Numbered from the stretch's first letter, positions 15,326 to 23,984 are shown. The stretch is DNA of 34,877 nucleotides from Anaerostipes sp. (GCA_028697725.1 JAQVEG010000028.1:1-34877); one strand, 5' to 3'. The notes: generated from the letters alone by a model not told the origin. Program-made: numbers and translations.

Positions 15326-16147
15326 TTATGCTGCTACAGCCAATGCTCCAACAAGTGATGTAATAATACCTACGATAAATAGAATTACAATAATGTATGT
15401 TGGTTTTACCTTCTTATCAAGAAGTTTCCATACTAATAAAGTTGCAATTAAAGGTAACATTCCTGGTAAAAGTGAATCTAAAATATTTTGTAAGTTGATT
15501 GCTACTTTTCCAACTTTAAATGCTATTGGCGTACATATATTAACTCTTGTAGCCGCCATATTACCTACTACCATCAAACCAATAATACTAAACACTTCAG
15601 TAATACGATTTAATGTACCTGCTTTTAGAATCTTTAAAATTGCTGATTTTCCTTGATTATATCCCATCATGTACATTGCATAACCCATTCCAAGCATTAA
15701 TACTTTATACACAACTTCAAAGATAATTGGTCCTGCAATATTTCCTGCTAAAGCTAAACTACAAGCAATACCTGCTAAAATCGGATAAACAATACCTTGT
15801 GATACAGTATCACCAATTCCTGCTAAAGGTCCCATAAGTCCAGTACGAACTGCGTTAATATCTTCTGCATCAATATCTACTCCATTGGCTGCCTGCTCTT
15901 CCATAGATGCTGCAACTCCATGAATAACTGTTCCCATCCAAGATGGCTCTGTGTTAAAGAAAACCATGTATTTCTTTAATGCTTTTGCCTGATCTTCTTT
16001 GTTTGGATACAATTTTCTTACAATTGGAATCATAGCATTGGTTGTTCCTAATGCTTGAAGACGCTCATAGTTGTAGCAAGTTTCACTTGAATAACCAAGT
16101 AAGAAATGTTTTACTAATTCTTTTTTTGTTAATTTTACTTCTCCCAT
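15326..16147 (-). CDS. PTS EIID, mannose family
   Basis: The 273-residue membrane subunit begins EVKLTKKELVKHFLLGY and has family motifs CYNYERLQALG, NTEPSWMGTVIHGVAASMEEQ and GLMGPLAGIGDTVSQG. Hydrophobic segments fill the C-terminal half. With IIC it forms the channel. Its ribosome binding site GAGGAGG is formed by the last Glu codons of the IIC gene, whose stop is 2 bp upstream. Confidence 0.95.
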   Translation of the reverse strand: MGEVKLTKKELVKHFLLGYSSETCYNYERLQALGTTNAMIPIVRKLYPNKEDQAKALKKYMVFFNTEPSWMGTVIHGVAASMEEQAANGVDIDAEDINAVRTGLMGPLAGIGDTVSQGIVYPILAGIACSLALAGNIAGPIIFEVVYKVLMLGMGYAMYMMGYNQGKSAILKILKAGTLNRITEVFSIIGLMVVGNMAATRVNICTPIAFKVGKVAINLQNILDSLLPGMLPLIATLLVWKLLDKKVKPTYIIVILFIVGIITSLVGALAVAA

Positions 16148-16149
16148 GT

Positions 16150-16893
16150 CTATGCCTCCTCTTCCTTACTTGCTGTGAATAAAAATACAAGTGCTCCAAT
16201 TGCTGCTGCAAAAATTGTAACTGCCATTGTGTCGATCTTTGCGTAAATTGTTAGGAAATAACCGATAAAGAAAAATGCAACAATCTTTTTCTTTCCTAAG
16301 AAACTTAATAACATTGCAATTCCTAGTGCTGGCATCAATGCTCCTACTGTGTTTAATGCATTAATCATTGTCTCTGGAATCATTGCCAATGCCTTTGTAG
16401 CAAAATCTCCTCCAAAGTACACTAAACTAAATGCTGGAATTCCATAAAGTACAAGTGCCGTTAATCCCGATGGTACATAGTTCATAAGACGGACACCTCT
16501 GATGTTTCCATTTTCTAAGTATTGATCTGCTTTATGAATCCAGAAACTGTTAATGGTCATGTAAGCCTGATTAATTAAAATACCTAACAAACTAAATGGA
16601 ACTGCGAATGTTGGTGCTAAACTTGGAGATGCTCCAGAAATAATTGTAAGGGCTGTACCAAATACACCCGCTACCATTAGATTTCCTGGCATTGTTCCTC
16701 CTGCTGTAATCCATCCTAAATAAGTTAACTGAATGTAAGCTGCTGCCTTCATTCCTTCAATTGGTTCTCCCATAACGACTGCTACTAGAAATCCTGCCCA
16801 AATTGGGTAAAGCCAAGTTCTTGTAATCGTATGGCTGAACCACCACTGACTGCCGATTGCAATAATTGCAACTAAAACTGCTGATATAAACAT
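16150..16893 (-). CDS. PTS EIIC, mannose/sorbose family
   Basis: The 247-residue integral membrane protein is the first gene of the unit. It has several hydrophobic helices, the motif GEPIEGMKAAAYIQLTYLG and AGGTMPGN typical of EIIC-Sor/Man, and the end GALVFLFTASKEEEA. The start MFISAVLVAII was chosen because AGGAGG lies 8 nt upstream; an earlier in-frame ATG lies before the site. The promoter and the operator palindrome are within 100 bp upstream. Confidence 0.95.
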   Translation of the reverse strand: MFISAVLVAIIAIGSQWWFSHTITRTWLYPIWAGFLVAVVMGEPIEGMKAAAYIQLTYLGWITAGGTMPGNLMVAGVFGTALTIISGASPSLAPTFAVPFSLLGILINQAYMTINSFWIHKADQYLENGNIRGVRLMNYVPSGLTALVLYGIPAFSLVYFGGDFATKALAMIPETMINALNTVGALMPALGIAMLLSFLGKKKIVAFFFIGYFLTIYAKIDTMAVTIFAAAIGALVFLFTASKEEEA

Positions 16894-16934
16894 ATCTCTC
16901 TCCTCCTTTTGTTTCATTTATATGTTGTAAGCTT

Positions 16935-16963
16935 ATTATACCCAGTGAGTATTTAGCTCGCCA
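16935..16963 (-). promoter_or_regulatory. Promoter of the 12.4-kb carbohydrate unit
   Basis: On the minus strand a consensus TATAAT (16940-16935) has only a poor -35 (TGGCGA, 16963-16958) at 17 bp. A strong -10 with a weak -35 is typical of activator-dependent promoters. The palindrome just upstream fits that. Confidence 0.6.
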
Positions 16964-16973
16964 TACCAAATAA

Positions 16974-16991
16974 TTGCCACATATGTGGCAA
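16974..16991. promoter_or_regulatory. 18-bp perfect palindrome, probable PRD-activator operator
   Basis: TTGCCACATATGTGGCAA is a perfect inverted repeat centred about 55 bp upstream of the inferred transcription start. It equals the MtlR-box pattern TTGnCACA...TGTGnCAA, as I recall it from Bacillus mannitol operons, except that the spacer is 2 bp rather than 4. The unit encodes an MtlR/BglG-type regulator, its likely ligand. Confidence 0.65.
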
Positions 16992-17070
16992 CCCTTTGTA
17001 ACCTTATTCCACTTATTTACACCCCTTCTTTTTCTTTCTATAATGAAAGCCTCTCTATTATTGTCAAAAT

Positions 17071-17096
17071 AAAAAAAACCAAGGTTTCCCTTGATT
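17071..17096 (-). terminator. Intrinsic terminator of the c-di-GMP protein gene
   Basis: On the minus strand AATCAAGG and CCTTGGTT pair around a GAAA loop and are followed by a run of eight T. It lies about 30 bp past the stop at 17129. The remaining gap up to 16992 shows no further structure. Confidence 0.85.
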
Positions 17097-17128
17097 TTTC
17101 ATAGTTTGTTTCTTATTCTTTTTACAGT

Positions 17129-18811
17129 CTATACATTCCATGGAATTACATAATTTTTCTCATATTCATCCTTTGGCATTGGTTTTGCATAGAAAAATCC
17201 CTGAATGATATCACATCCTGCACCCTCTAAAAAATCTCTTTCTCTTCGCGTTTCCACACCTTCACAGATAACAGTGACACCTAACCATTTTGCCATTTTA
17301 ATCATAGATGCAATGATAATCTCTCCTTTTTCTACGTCATCTTCCTTTGGAATAAACTTCATGTCAATTTTCAACACATCTATATCCATGTTCTTTAAGG
17401 TGTTTAACGAAGAATACTCACTTCCAAAATCATCAATTAAAATAGTAAAACCTGCTTGGTGAAGTTTTTTTACAACACCATTCATAAGACCTGGACTTGT
17501 CATATATGCACTTTCTGTAATCTCTAATTCCAGCAATTCCGGTGACAAATCATATCTTTCTATCAACTCAATTAAGACCTTATCCAGATGAGGGTTATAC
17601 AAGCTAACTCTTGATACATTAACAGAAATAGGATCTGGTTGATATCCTGCCTCCACCCACTCGTGAATCCTTTTACATGTATGCTCCCAGACATAAAAAT
17701 CAACCTTAGAAATAAATCCATTCTGCTCAAATACAGGAATAAATCGTCCTGGAGAAATCAACCCTTTCACAGGATGTTTCCAGCGAACCAATGCTTCTCC
17801 CCCGCAAACCTTGTCATTTAACAAATTGAATTTCGGCTGAATATAAACAACAAACTGCTCCTCGTCTAACGCCTTTTGCATGTCGTTTACAATCGCTATA
17901 TTTTCTGCCTCCTGCTCAATCTCCTCTTTGCTGTAGGTTCCAAGATGAACGCCAAAGCGATTCTTGCATTTTTTGGCTCCAAAGGATGCTCTGTGATATA
18001 AATCCTCAACTTTCATTCCCTTTTCTACTACACATACACCTACAGAAATTTCAAGAACATAGTCTGCCTTATATGCATCCACCCGTCGATTCAACTCTTC
18101 TACTTGATTTCTCAATCTTTTTTCATCCCCATCCCATGGAATACAGGCACAGAAAATATCTGCACTAATTCTCCCATAGGCATGTAACTCATAAACATCA
18201 CAAAATTCACGTATTAAATCTGCATAATGAACTAACAAATCATTCCCATCTTCTTCTCCAAAAGTTGTATTATAAAGAGAAAAATGATCTAGATCTGCTT
18301 TTAAAAACACAAATTCCTGTTCTGGATAATCGGTAATCATCTTCCCTGTATTTGCGAACATTTTTTGCCTGTTATGAAGTCCTGTCAACGGATCATGTTC
18401 TGACATATGATGAATCTGCTTGTATACATCTACCTTACTTTTAGAAATGGCACTTACTAAACGGCTTTTTAAAATTTGGGTATTGTATGGTTTGGGTACA
18501 AAATCCCAAGCTCCCAAATCAAGGACTTCTTTTTCTGTTTCTGGGTTCGCATCCCCTGTCATAACAATAATAGGAATTTTGTTCCACTTACTTGTTCCAA
18601 TACGTTTTAAAAATTCATATCCATCCATTATAGGCATTGTTAAATCAAGAAGAATGGCTGAAATCTTCTGATCGTATCTTTCTAGAGCATTAAATCCATG
18701 GATTCCATTTTCTGCCTCTAGTAAATCATACTCTTCTCCCAATACTTTGGTTATGATTTTTCGATTTATCTTTTCATCTTCTACGATTAAAATTGTCTGT
18801 CTTTGATTCAT
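17129..18811 (-). CDS. Response regulator with degenerate GGDEF and intact EAL domain (c-di-GMP phosphodiesterase)
   Basis: The 560-residue cytoplasmic protein has three domains. The receiver (about 1-120) has acidic residues in IVEDE, the phospho-Asp in ILLDLTMPIMDG (D56) and the Lys in VPKPY. A GGDEF-type domain follows (about 135-290) whose signature reads SADIF instead of GGDEF, so cyclase activity is unlikely. The EAL domain (about 305-560) keeps EALVRW, the Asn in SVNVS, ELEITES, IDDFGSEYSSL, LKIDM and CEGVE, the metal and catalytic set, so it should hydrolyse c-di-GMP. The ATG at 18811 was preferred over GTG at 18829 because AAGGGGG lies just upstream. No histidine kinase is adjacent. 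Confidence 0.93.
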   Translation of the reverse strand: MNQRQTILIVEDEKINRKIITKVLGEEYDLLEAENGIHGFNALERYDQKISAILLDLTMPIMDGYEFLKRIGTSKWNKIPIIVMTGDANPETEKEVLDLGAWDFVPKPYNTQILKSRLVSAISKSKVDVYKQIHHMSEHDPLTGLHNRQKMFANTGKMITDYPEQEFVFLKADLDHFSLYNTTFGEEDGNDLLVHYADLIREFCDVYELHAYGRISADIFCACIPWDGDEKRLRNQVEELNRRVDAYKADYVLEISVGVCVVEKGMKVEDLYHRASFGAKKCKNRFGVHLGTYSKEEIEQEAENIAIVNDMQKALDEEQFVVYIQPKFNLLNDKVCGGEALVRWKHPVKGLISPGRFIPVFEQNGFISKVDFYVWEHTCKRIHEWVEAGYQPDPISVNVSRVSLYNPHLDKVLIELIERYDLSPELLELEITESAYMTSPGLMNGVVKKLHQAGFTILIDDFGSEYSSLNTLKNMDIDVLKIDMKFIPKEDDVEKGEIIIASMIKMAKWLGVTVICEGVETRRERDFLEGAGCDIIQGFFYAKPMPKDEYEKNYVIPWNV

Positions 18812-18856
18812 CCTTTCCCCCTTCCCCACAAATATTTTGTTGAGTACTTGTCTCTA

Positions 18857-18885
18857 ATTTTACTATTTTCTACCCCTCTTTGCAA
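18857..18885 (-). promoter_or_regulatory. Promoter of the Rec-GGDEF-EAL gene
   Basis: On the minus strand TTGCAA (18885-18880) and TAAAAT (18862-18857) are separated by 17 bp, about 45 bp upstream of the chosen ATG. Confidence 0.55.
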
Positions 18886-18936
18886 CTTGTCATACAATTG
18901 ACATAAATTAATGACATAAAATTAAGGAAATTTACA

Positions 18937-18965
18937 TTGACACAATCATCATAAAATTATACGAT
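18937..18965 (+). promoter_or_regulatory. Promoter of the L,D-transpeptidase gene
   Basis: A consensus TTGACA (18937-18942) and TACGAT (18960-18965) are separated by 17 bp. The leader to the ATG at 19032 is about 60 nt and contains AGAAGGAG as ribosome binding site. Confidence 0.7.
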
Positions 18966-19031
18966 AAGATGTAGAGCATTTTAAGGCTATGTAAAGAGCA
19001 GCACATTTTATAGAAGGAGTTTTAATTTATT

Positions 19032-20432
19032 ATGGAGACAACAGAAACAAATCGAAAAGGTTCCTCTCTTGACAAGAAGAAGATTGGAATCATTGCAGTG
19101 GCTGTCGTTGCAGTCATTTACATTATTGGAGTTATTTACTTTGGAAACCATTATCTATTTGGTACCAAAATCGGGAATGATAAGATTGGTGGAAAAACCA
19201 TTTCTCAAGTGGAATCTATTCTTACAGACAACACAGAAAACTACAAATTAAAATTAACTGGAAGAAAAGGTCAAAAGGATACGATTCTTGGAAAAGATAT
19301 TGAACTTAAGATTAACGGAAGTGAAAAGTTGACAGATGCTATGTCAAATCAGAATCGTTTTTTATGGTTTTTAGGTGCTTCTAGTGAAAATAAGAAGTTG
19401 ACAGCTGACACTTCTTATGACGAGGAAAAACTTACAAAGGTGATTAAGAAACTTTCTTTCTTTGATAAAAAGAATATTATTGCACCACAAAATGCAAAGA
19501 TTTCTTTGAATGACAAAGACAAATATGTTATTCAAAAAGAAATCTACGGAACAACACTTGATAAAGAAAAAACAACCACACAGATTCAAAACTGTCTAAG
19601 TTCTGTCACTGATTCTTTAAATTTGAAAGACGCAGACTGCTATAAGAACCCTACATTGTTTAGTAGTGATACCCGTTTAAAAGAGGGAATCAAAGAAGCA
19701 AATCAAATTGCAGATGTAACAATTACATATGATTTTGACTATACAACAGAAGTTGTAGACAAGTCTTTAATTAAAAACTGGATTACATTTGATAAAGATA
19801 GTAAGGCATCTTTAAACTACAACAGAGTCTTAAAGTATATTGAATCTCTTGCAAAGAAGTATGATACATATTCTACAGTTCGCCGAGTTGCAGATGCTTC
19901 TGGAGAAAAACACAAAATTCTCTTTGGTTCTTATGGATGGAAAATCAGCCAGACAAAGGAAGCCAAGAAATTAATGAAAGATATCAAAGCCGGAAAAGAT
20001 TTAAAGAGAGAACCTACTTATATGTTTAAGGCACTATGCCGTAAAGAAGGAAATGTTGACTGGGATGACACCTATGTATTAGTAAACATAAGCTCTCAAT
20101 CTATGGTCTTTATTAAAAACGGTAAAGTTGCAATGTCATCTTCTGTTGTAACAGGGGATCCAACAAAGGGACATTCAACACCAACTGGTGCATATCAGGT
20201 TATGTACAAGACTCGTAATCAGACATTAACTGGTCAGGGTTATGCATCTCCTGTAAGCTACTGGATGCCATTTACCACTAACGTTGGTTTCCATGATGCA
20301 AGCTGGAGAGGAAGCTTTGGTGGAAGTTCTTACCGAGGTAACGGATCTCATGGATGTGTCAATATGCCATCTGGTAACGCTGCTGCATTATACAGTATGT
20401 TAGAAAAAGGTACCCCAGTATTTGTATACTAA
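19032..20432 (+). CDS. Membrane-anchored L,D-transpeptidase (YkuD domain) with peptidoglycan-binding region
   Basis: The 466-residue protein has a short cytoplasmic N-terminus, one transmembrane segment (about 17-37, IGIIAVAVVAVIYIIG) and a long extracellular part. The middle looks like the tandem PG-binding-4 type region found before YkuD domains in Firmicutes. The C-terminal YkuD domain (about 345-466) keeps STPTGAYQV and the catalytic SHGCVNMP (H440, C442). Such enzymes make 3-3 crosslinks in peptidoglycan or attach other molecules to it. The gene stands alone, with its own promoter and terminator, divergent from the c-di-GMP gene. Confidence 0.93.
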   Translation: METTETNRKGSSLDKKKIGIIAVAVVAVIYIIGVIYFGNHYLFGTKIGNDKIGGKTISQVESILTDNTENYKLKLTGRKGQKDTILGKDIELKINGSEKLTDAMSNQNRFLWFLGASSENKKLTADTSYDEEKLTKVIKKLSFFDKKNIIAPQNAKISLNDKDKYVIQKEIYGTTLDKEKTTTQIQNCLSSVTDSLNLKDADCYKNPTLFSSDTRLKEGIKEANQIADVTITYDFDYTTEVVDKSLIKNWITFDKDSKASLNYNRVLKYIESLAKKYDTYSTVRRVADASGEKHKILFGSYGWKISQTKEAKKLMKDIKAGKDLKREPTYMFKALCRKEGNVDWDDTYVLVNISSQSMVFIKNGKVAMSSSVVTGDPTKGHSTPTGAYQVMYKTRNQTLTGQGYASPVSYWMPFTTNVGFHDASWRGSFGGSSYRGNGSHGCVNMPSGNAAALYSMLEKGTPVFVY

Positions 20433-20443
20433 TATAACTTTGA

Positions 20444-20484
20444 AAAAGCGAGAGTCTTACATTTTTTGTAATGACCTCGCTTTT
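20444..20484 (+). terminator. Intrinsic terminator of the L,D-transpeptidase gene
   Basis: AAAAGCGAG (20444-20452) pairs with CTCGCTTTT (20476-20484), with further pairing of TTACA and TGTAA towards the loop, and T-rich sequence follows. It can also serve the converging minus-strand operon ending at 20517. Confidence 0.8.
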
Positions 20485-20516
20485 AATTTTTGCTTTTTAT
20501 GAATATACTAACAATG

Positions 20517-21671
20517 TTATTTTGCTAACTTATAGATTTCCCTAATATCATCTTCATGTAATTCTACAAAATGTCCTACAACTCTTCCGCCACATAAAAA
20601 ATCCATGTCTTTTTCATCAACGCCCAATTCTTCTAATGTAGTAGGCATTCCAAGTAGTTTAAAGAAATTTTTTGTTTTTCTAATTCCTTCTAGTGCAACT
20701 TCTTCTTGATGAAATGGATCATTTTTTACATTCCATACTTCTGTAGCATATCTTACAAATCTAGGTATATCATGCTTATACACGTATTTCATCCAAGCAG
20801 GACAAATCGTTGCTAAGCCTGCTCCATGCACCGAATCATACAATCCACCAATGACATCTTGAATGAAATGACTTGCCAAATCAATTTCCCTTCCCACTCC
20901 ACAGGTATCATTATGTGCAATTACACCAGCCCACATTATCTGTGCTCTAGCTTCATAATCCTTTGGATTTTTCATAACTATTGGTCCATATTTTACCATA
21001 GTTCTCAAAACGCCCTCCGCAAGCTGATCTGTCAACTCTGTACCAACTGTATTCGTAAAATAACGTTCTATTACATGCATCATAATATCAGTCACTCCAC
21101 AAGCCGTTTGGTATTTAGGCAAACTATATGTTAACTCAGGATTTTCTATTGCATAAGTTGGGCGAAAAACCTCGCTATGAAGACCAACTTTTATATTATT
21201 TTTTTCATCTTTTAACAAACAAGCTTCCGAACCTTCACTTCCAGATGCTGCAATCGTAACAATACATCCAATTGGCAATGCTTTTTCAAATGGAATACCC
21301 TTTTCAAAATGCATCCAAAAATCATCTTTACATAATGCCCCGGCTGCTGTTGCCTTTGCAGTATCAATACAACTTCCTCCTCCAATTGCAAGTACAGAAT
21401 CTACTTTTTCTTTTTTTGCAACTTCAATGCATTTCAATGAATATTCAACTCGTGGATTTGCTTTTACTTCATTCATTTCTACATACTGAATTTTTTCTCT
21501 GTTTAATATCTCTTTTACTCTATCTAATATTCCAGAATTAAGTTCTGGCCCATTCATATGTAAAATCATAATTTTTTTTGAAGATAACTTATTTAACATT
21601 TCTCCCAGGTTTTTCTCTGCATTTTTCCCAAAATAAAATTTTGTTGGGCTATAAAAACTAAAATTATCCAT
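20517..21671 (-). CDS. Iron-containing alcohol dehydrogenase (BDH/YqhD type)
   Basis: The 384-residue group III alcohol dehydrogenase begins FSFYSPTKFYFGKNAE. It has the cofactor motif AIGGGSCIDTAKA and metal ligands D195, H199, H268 and H282 (in GVTDIMMHV, ASHFIQD and VHGAGLA). BDH/YqhD enzymes reduce short aldehydes with NADPH. In this locus it follows a FucA-like aldolase, which would release lactaldehyde, glycolaldehyde or glyceraldehyde. The inferred role is to reduce that aldehyde to a diol and regenerate NAD(P), much like FucO in fucose use. It is the last gene of the operon, 11 bp after PTS IIA, with AAGGAGA upstream. Confidence 0.92.
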   Translation of the reverse strand: MDNFSFYSPTKFYFGKNAEKNLGEMLNKLSSKKIMILHMNGPELNSGILDRVKEILNREKIQYVEMNEVKANPRVEYSLKCIEVAKKEKVDSVLAIGGGSCIDTAKATAAGALCKDDFWMHFEKGIPFEKALPIGCIVTIAASGSEGSEACLLKDEKNNIKVGLHSEVFRPTYAIENPELTYSLPKYQTACGVTDIMMHVIERYFTNTVGTELTDQLAEGVLRTMVKYGPIVMKNPKDYEARAQIMWAGVIAHNDTCGVGREIDLASHFIQDVIGGLYDSVHGAGLATICPAWMKYVYKHDIPRFVRYATEVWNVKNDPFHQEEVALEGIRKTKNFFKLLGMPTTLEELGVDEKDMDFLCGGRVVGHFVELHEDDIREIYKLAK

Positions 21672-21682
21672 TCATTTCTCCT

Positions 21683-22126
21683 TTATTCTATCCATTCGGA
21701 AACTAATCTATCTTTAAATTCTTTATCCGATTGATTCTTTGCATTTGACAATATCTCTACATTTTGAACTGTTGCTATAATTTTATTTAGCATATCAAGT
21801 TGATCATCATTTGATTTCAGTGCCATATTAAAAATGAAATTAACATCAACTTTTTTTGTATCATCTTCCATCATACAAAAACTAATAGGTCTATCTAATT
21901 TTAAGACACATACTGCTGGTACAATTACATGCTTTGAATCTGTATGTGGAATTGCAACAGGAATTTTTGTATCTAATCCTGTAGGAAAACTTTTCTCTCG
22001 TGTAATACAACCTTCGTAAAAACTATCCTTCACACATTTTTCATCGTATAATTTTTCAAAGGTCATTTTTAAAGCTTCCTCTTTGTTCGCTGGACATCCT
22101 TCTATAACAAAAATTTTTTTTATCAT
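21683..22126 (-). CDS. PTS EIIA, galactitol-type (GatA-like)
   Basis: The 147-residue protein has the EIIA-2 fold with phospho-histidine in VAIPHTDSKHV (H61) and KVDVNFIFNMALKS. It is the IIA of the galactitol-type permease encoded by the first two genes of the operon. It is separated from the aldolase gene by 67 bp holding a hairpin. GAGGTGA precedes the ATG. Confidence 0.9.
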   Translation of the reverse strand: MIKKIFVIEGCPANKEEALKMTFEKLYDEKCVKDSFYEGCITREKSFPTGLDTKIPVAIPHTDSKHVIVPAVCVLKLDRPISFCMMEDDTKKVDVNFIFNMALKSNDDQLDMLNKIIATVQNVEILSNAKNQSDKEFKDRLVSEWIE

Positions 22127-22151
22127 AATTCACCTCATTTAGATTAAGAAC

Positions 22152-22190
22152 AAAGAAGGGCTTGAAACCGAAATTTCAACCCCATCTTTT
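22152..22190 (-). terminator. Intra-operon terminator or processing hairpin
   Basis: On the minus strand, 4 nt after the aldolase stop, AAAGATGGGGTTGAAA pairs with TTTCAAGCCCTTCTTT around TTTCGG, with three mismatches, and a T-rich stretch follows. It probably reduces transcription of IIA and the iron dehydrogenase, or protects the upstream mRNA. Confidence 0.65.
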
Positions 22191-22193
22191 TCT

Positions 22194-22856
22194 TTATTTT
22201 GTCATTCCACTTACTTCCTTGAAAATATTAGATGAAAATAGCATGAAATCTTCTGGCATTGTTTTAACACTTCCTACTGGCATTATGCTTAAATACATTT
22301 TACAATTTCGCTCAATGTTATCACTAGCTAGCAATGCTTCGTCCATGTTTTTTCCTACTCCGATTGCACCATGGTTAGCCAATAAGACTCCCCCCTTATC
22401 TTCAATTGATCTTCTCGCAAATTCAGCAAGTTCCGGACTACCTGGAGGGGCAAATCCTGCAATATTCATATCTCCTCCTAGACCAAAAGCAGCTTCAATA
22501 TCCACACCTGGAATTATATTGATACCCTCAATACTTGCTGCAGCAGTTGCATATGGAGAATGTGAATGCACAATTGCCTTTACATCATTTCTTTCAAGAT
22601 AAATATTTCTGTGCATTGTAAATTCTATAGATGGTTTTTTTTCTCCCTCAACAATATTTCCATCTAAATCTGCAACAACTAAATCTTTAACTTCCATTTG
22701 AGAATAAGGATAGCTTGATGGTGTTATTACAAACAAGTTTTCTCCCTCAACAATTGCAGATACATTTCCTGCTGTTCCAAGGACAAATCCATTTCCAGAA
22801 ATGATTTTACATGCTCGAACTACTTCTTCCTTTGCAAATTTTAATTTATCTGACAT
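22194..22856 (-). CDS. Class II (FucA/AraD family) sugar-phosphate aldolase
   Basis: The 220-residue zinc enzyme has GTAGNVSA (phosphate site) and ligands E78, H97, H99 and H162, visible in SIEFTMHR, HSHSPYA and ANHGAIGVG. It matches FucA in length and spacing. L-fuculose-1-P aldolase cleaves ketose-1-phosphates into DHAP and lactaldehyde or glycolaldehyde; related family members are 4-epimerases. With a galactitol-type PTS and a dehydrogenase upstream and an aldehyde-reducing dehydrogenase downstream, cleavage of a ketose-1-P is more likely than epimerisation. AAAGGAG lies 9 nt before the ATG. Confidence 0.9.
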   Translation of the reverse strand: MSDKLKFAKEEVVRACKIISGNGFVLGTAGNVSAIVEGENLFVITPSSYPYSQMEVKDLVVADLDGNIVEGEKKPSIEFTMHRNIYLERNDVKAIVHSHSPYATAAASIEGINIIPGVDIEAAFGLGGDMNIAGFAPPGSPELAEFARRSIEDKGGVLLANHGAIGVGKNMDEALLASDNIERNCKMYLSIMPVGSVKTMPEDFMLFSSNIFKEVSGMTK

Positions 22857-22877
22857 CTAGAAATACTCCTTTCGTAA

Positions 22878-23927
22878 TTAATCCCATAAAATTGCATTTT
22901 TGATTCCTTCTTGTCGTCCATGTGCCTCTACTGCATCAATTAGCTTTTCCCATGGATATTCTCCGGTTACAAATGTATCTACTGGAATATCTTTGTTAAT
23001 AATCATATCAACTGCCATTTGAACATGTCTTGGTGTCGTATGATAGAATCCTGTCAAAGTTACTCCATCATAATGAATTCTATGTGTATCAACGGTAATG
23101 GTTGTTCCTGCTTTACATCCACCAAATAGATTTACAAATCCTGCTTTTCTAACAATATTAATTGCATTTTCCCAAGCAGCTGGTTGTCCTGATGCGTCAA
23201 TTGCAGAATCTGCACCTCTTCCATCTGGCGTTAATGCTCTGATTTCTTTTACTGGATCTTCAACATCTGTTAGATTAAATGTAATATCTGTTCCTAATGA
23301 TTTACTAATTTTTAATCTATCTTCACTAAAGTCCGCATGAATAACCCTAGCTCCTTTTTTCTTCATTAACATCGCAATCATTAGACCAATAGGTCCGGCA
23401 CCTAATATTACAACATAATCTCCAAAATGTACTGGTGTCATATCTGCCCCATATACTGCACATGAGAATGGCTCAACTAATGTAGCTGCTTTGTAAGGTA
23501 CTTCATCAGGAATATGGAATAAATTTGTTCTAACAATTTGATCTGGAACAGCTACATATTGAGAATGTCCACCCTTAATACGCACAAGAGATTCACACTC
23601 CCCATCATTTCTTCCAATCTTACAGTAATAACATGTGCCACATGGAGCAGTATTATGTGTAACTACTCTATCTCCAACCTTAAATCCTTCTACATCTTTA
23701 CCCACCTTAACAATTTCACCTGAAACTTCATGACCAAAAGTTGCTCCTGGTTTTTCACCTGGATAACCTCTCTTATATGTCTTAACATCAGTTCCACATG
23801 TTAATGTCACTTTTGTTTTAATTAAAACACCTTTGTCATCAATTTCTGGTACTGGTACATCTACAAATCTTACATCTAATGGTGCATACCATAATGCTGC
23901 TTTCATGTTTTCTGGAATCTTACTCAT
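22878..23927 (-). CDS. Zinc-dependent MDR polyol(-phosphate) dehydrogenase
   Basis: The 349-residue MDR enzyme has the catalytic zinc motif LTCGTDVKTYKRG and FGHEVSG, structural cysteines in PCGTCYYCKIGRNDGEC and the loop VILGAGPIGLM. It has 8 extra N-terminal residues (MSKIPENM) before the conserved KAALWYAPL. It would oxidise the imported polyol phosphate to a ketose phosphate for the aldolase encoded 21 bp downstream. AGGAGG gives a strong start. It is not closely similar to the GatD-like paralogues of the first unit. Confidence 0.9.
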   Translation of the reverse strand: MSKIPENMKAALWYAPLDVRFVDVPVPEIDDKGVLIKTKVTLTCGTDVKTYKRGYPGEKPGATFGHEVSGEIVKVGKDVEGFKVGDRVVTHNTAPCGTCYYCKIGRNDGECESLVRIKGGHSQYVAVPDQIVRTNLFHIPDEVPYKAATLVEPFSCAVYGADMTPVHFGDYVVILGAGPIGLMIAMLMKKKGARVIHADFSEDRLKISKSLGTDITFNLTDVEDPVKEIRALTPDGRGADSAIDASGQPAAWENAINIVRKAGFVNLFGGCKAGTTITVDTHRIHYDGVTLTGFYHTTPRHVQMAVDMIINKDIPVDTFVTGEYPWEKLIDAVEAHGRQEGIKNAILWD

Positions 23928-23984
23928 AATTCTACCTCCTAAAAATAAATTAAATTGTTATTTATATCAATGTTTCATTAATAT

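Noticed and set aside
16940-16991. Sigma-54 promoter (TGGCAATTATTTGGTA, minus strand), considered because many mannose-type PTS operons are LevR/sigma-54 controlled
   Set aside because: The -12 GC is replaced by GT and no sigma-54 activator gene is present; a TATAAT promoter fits the start better.
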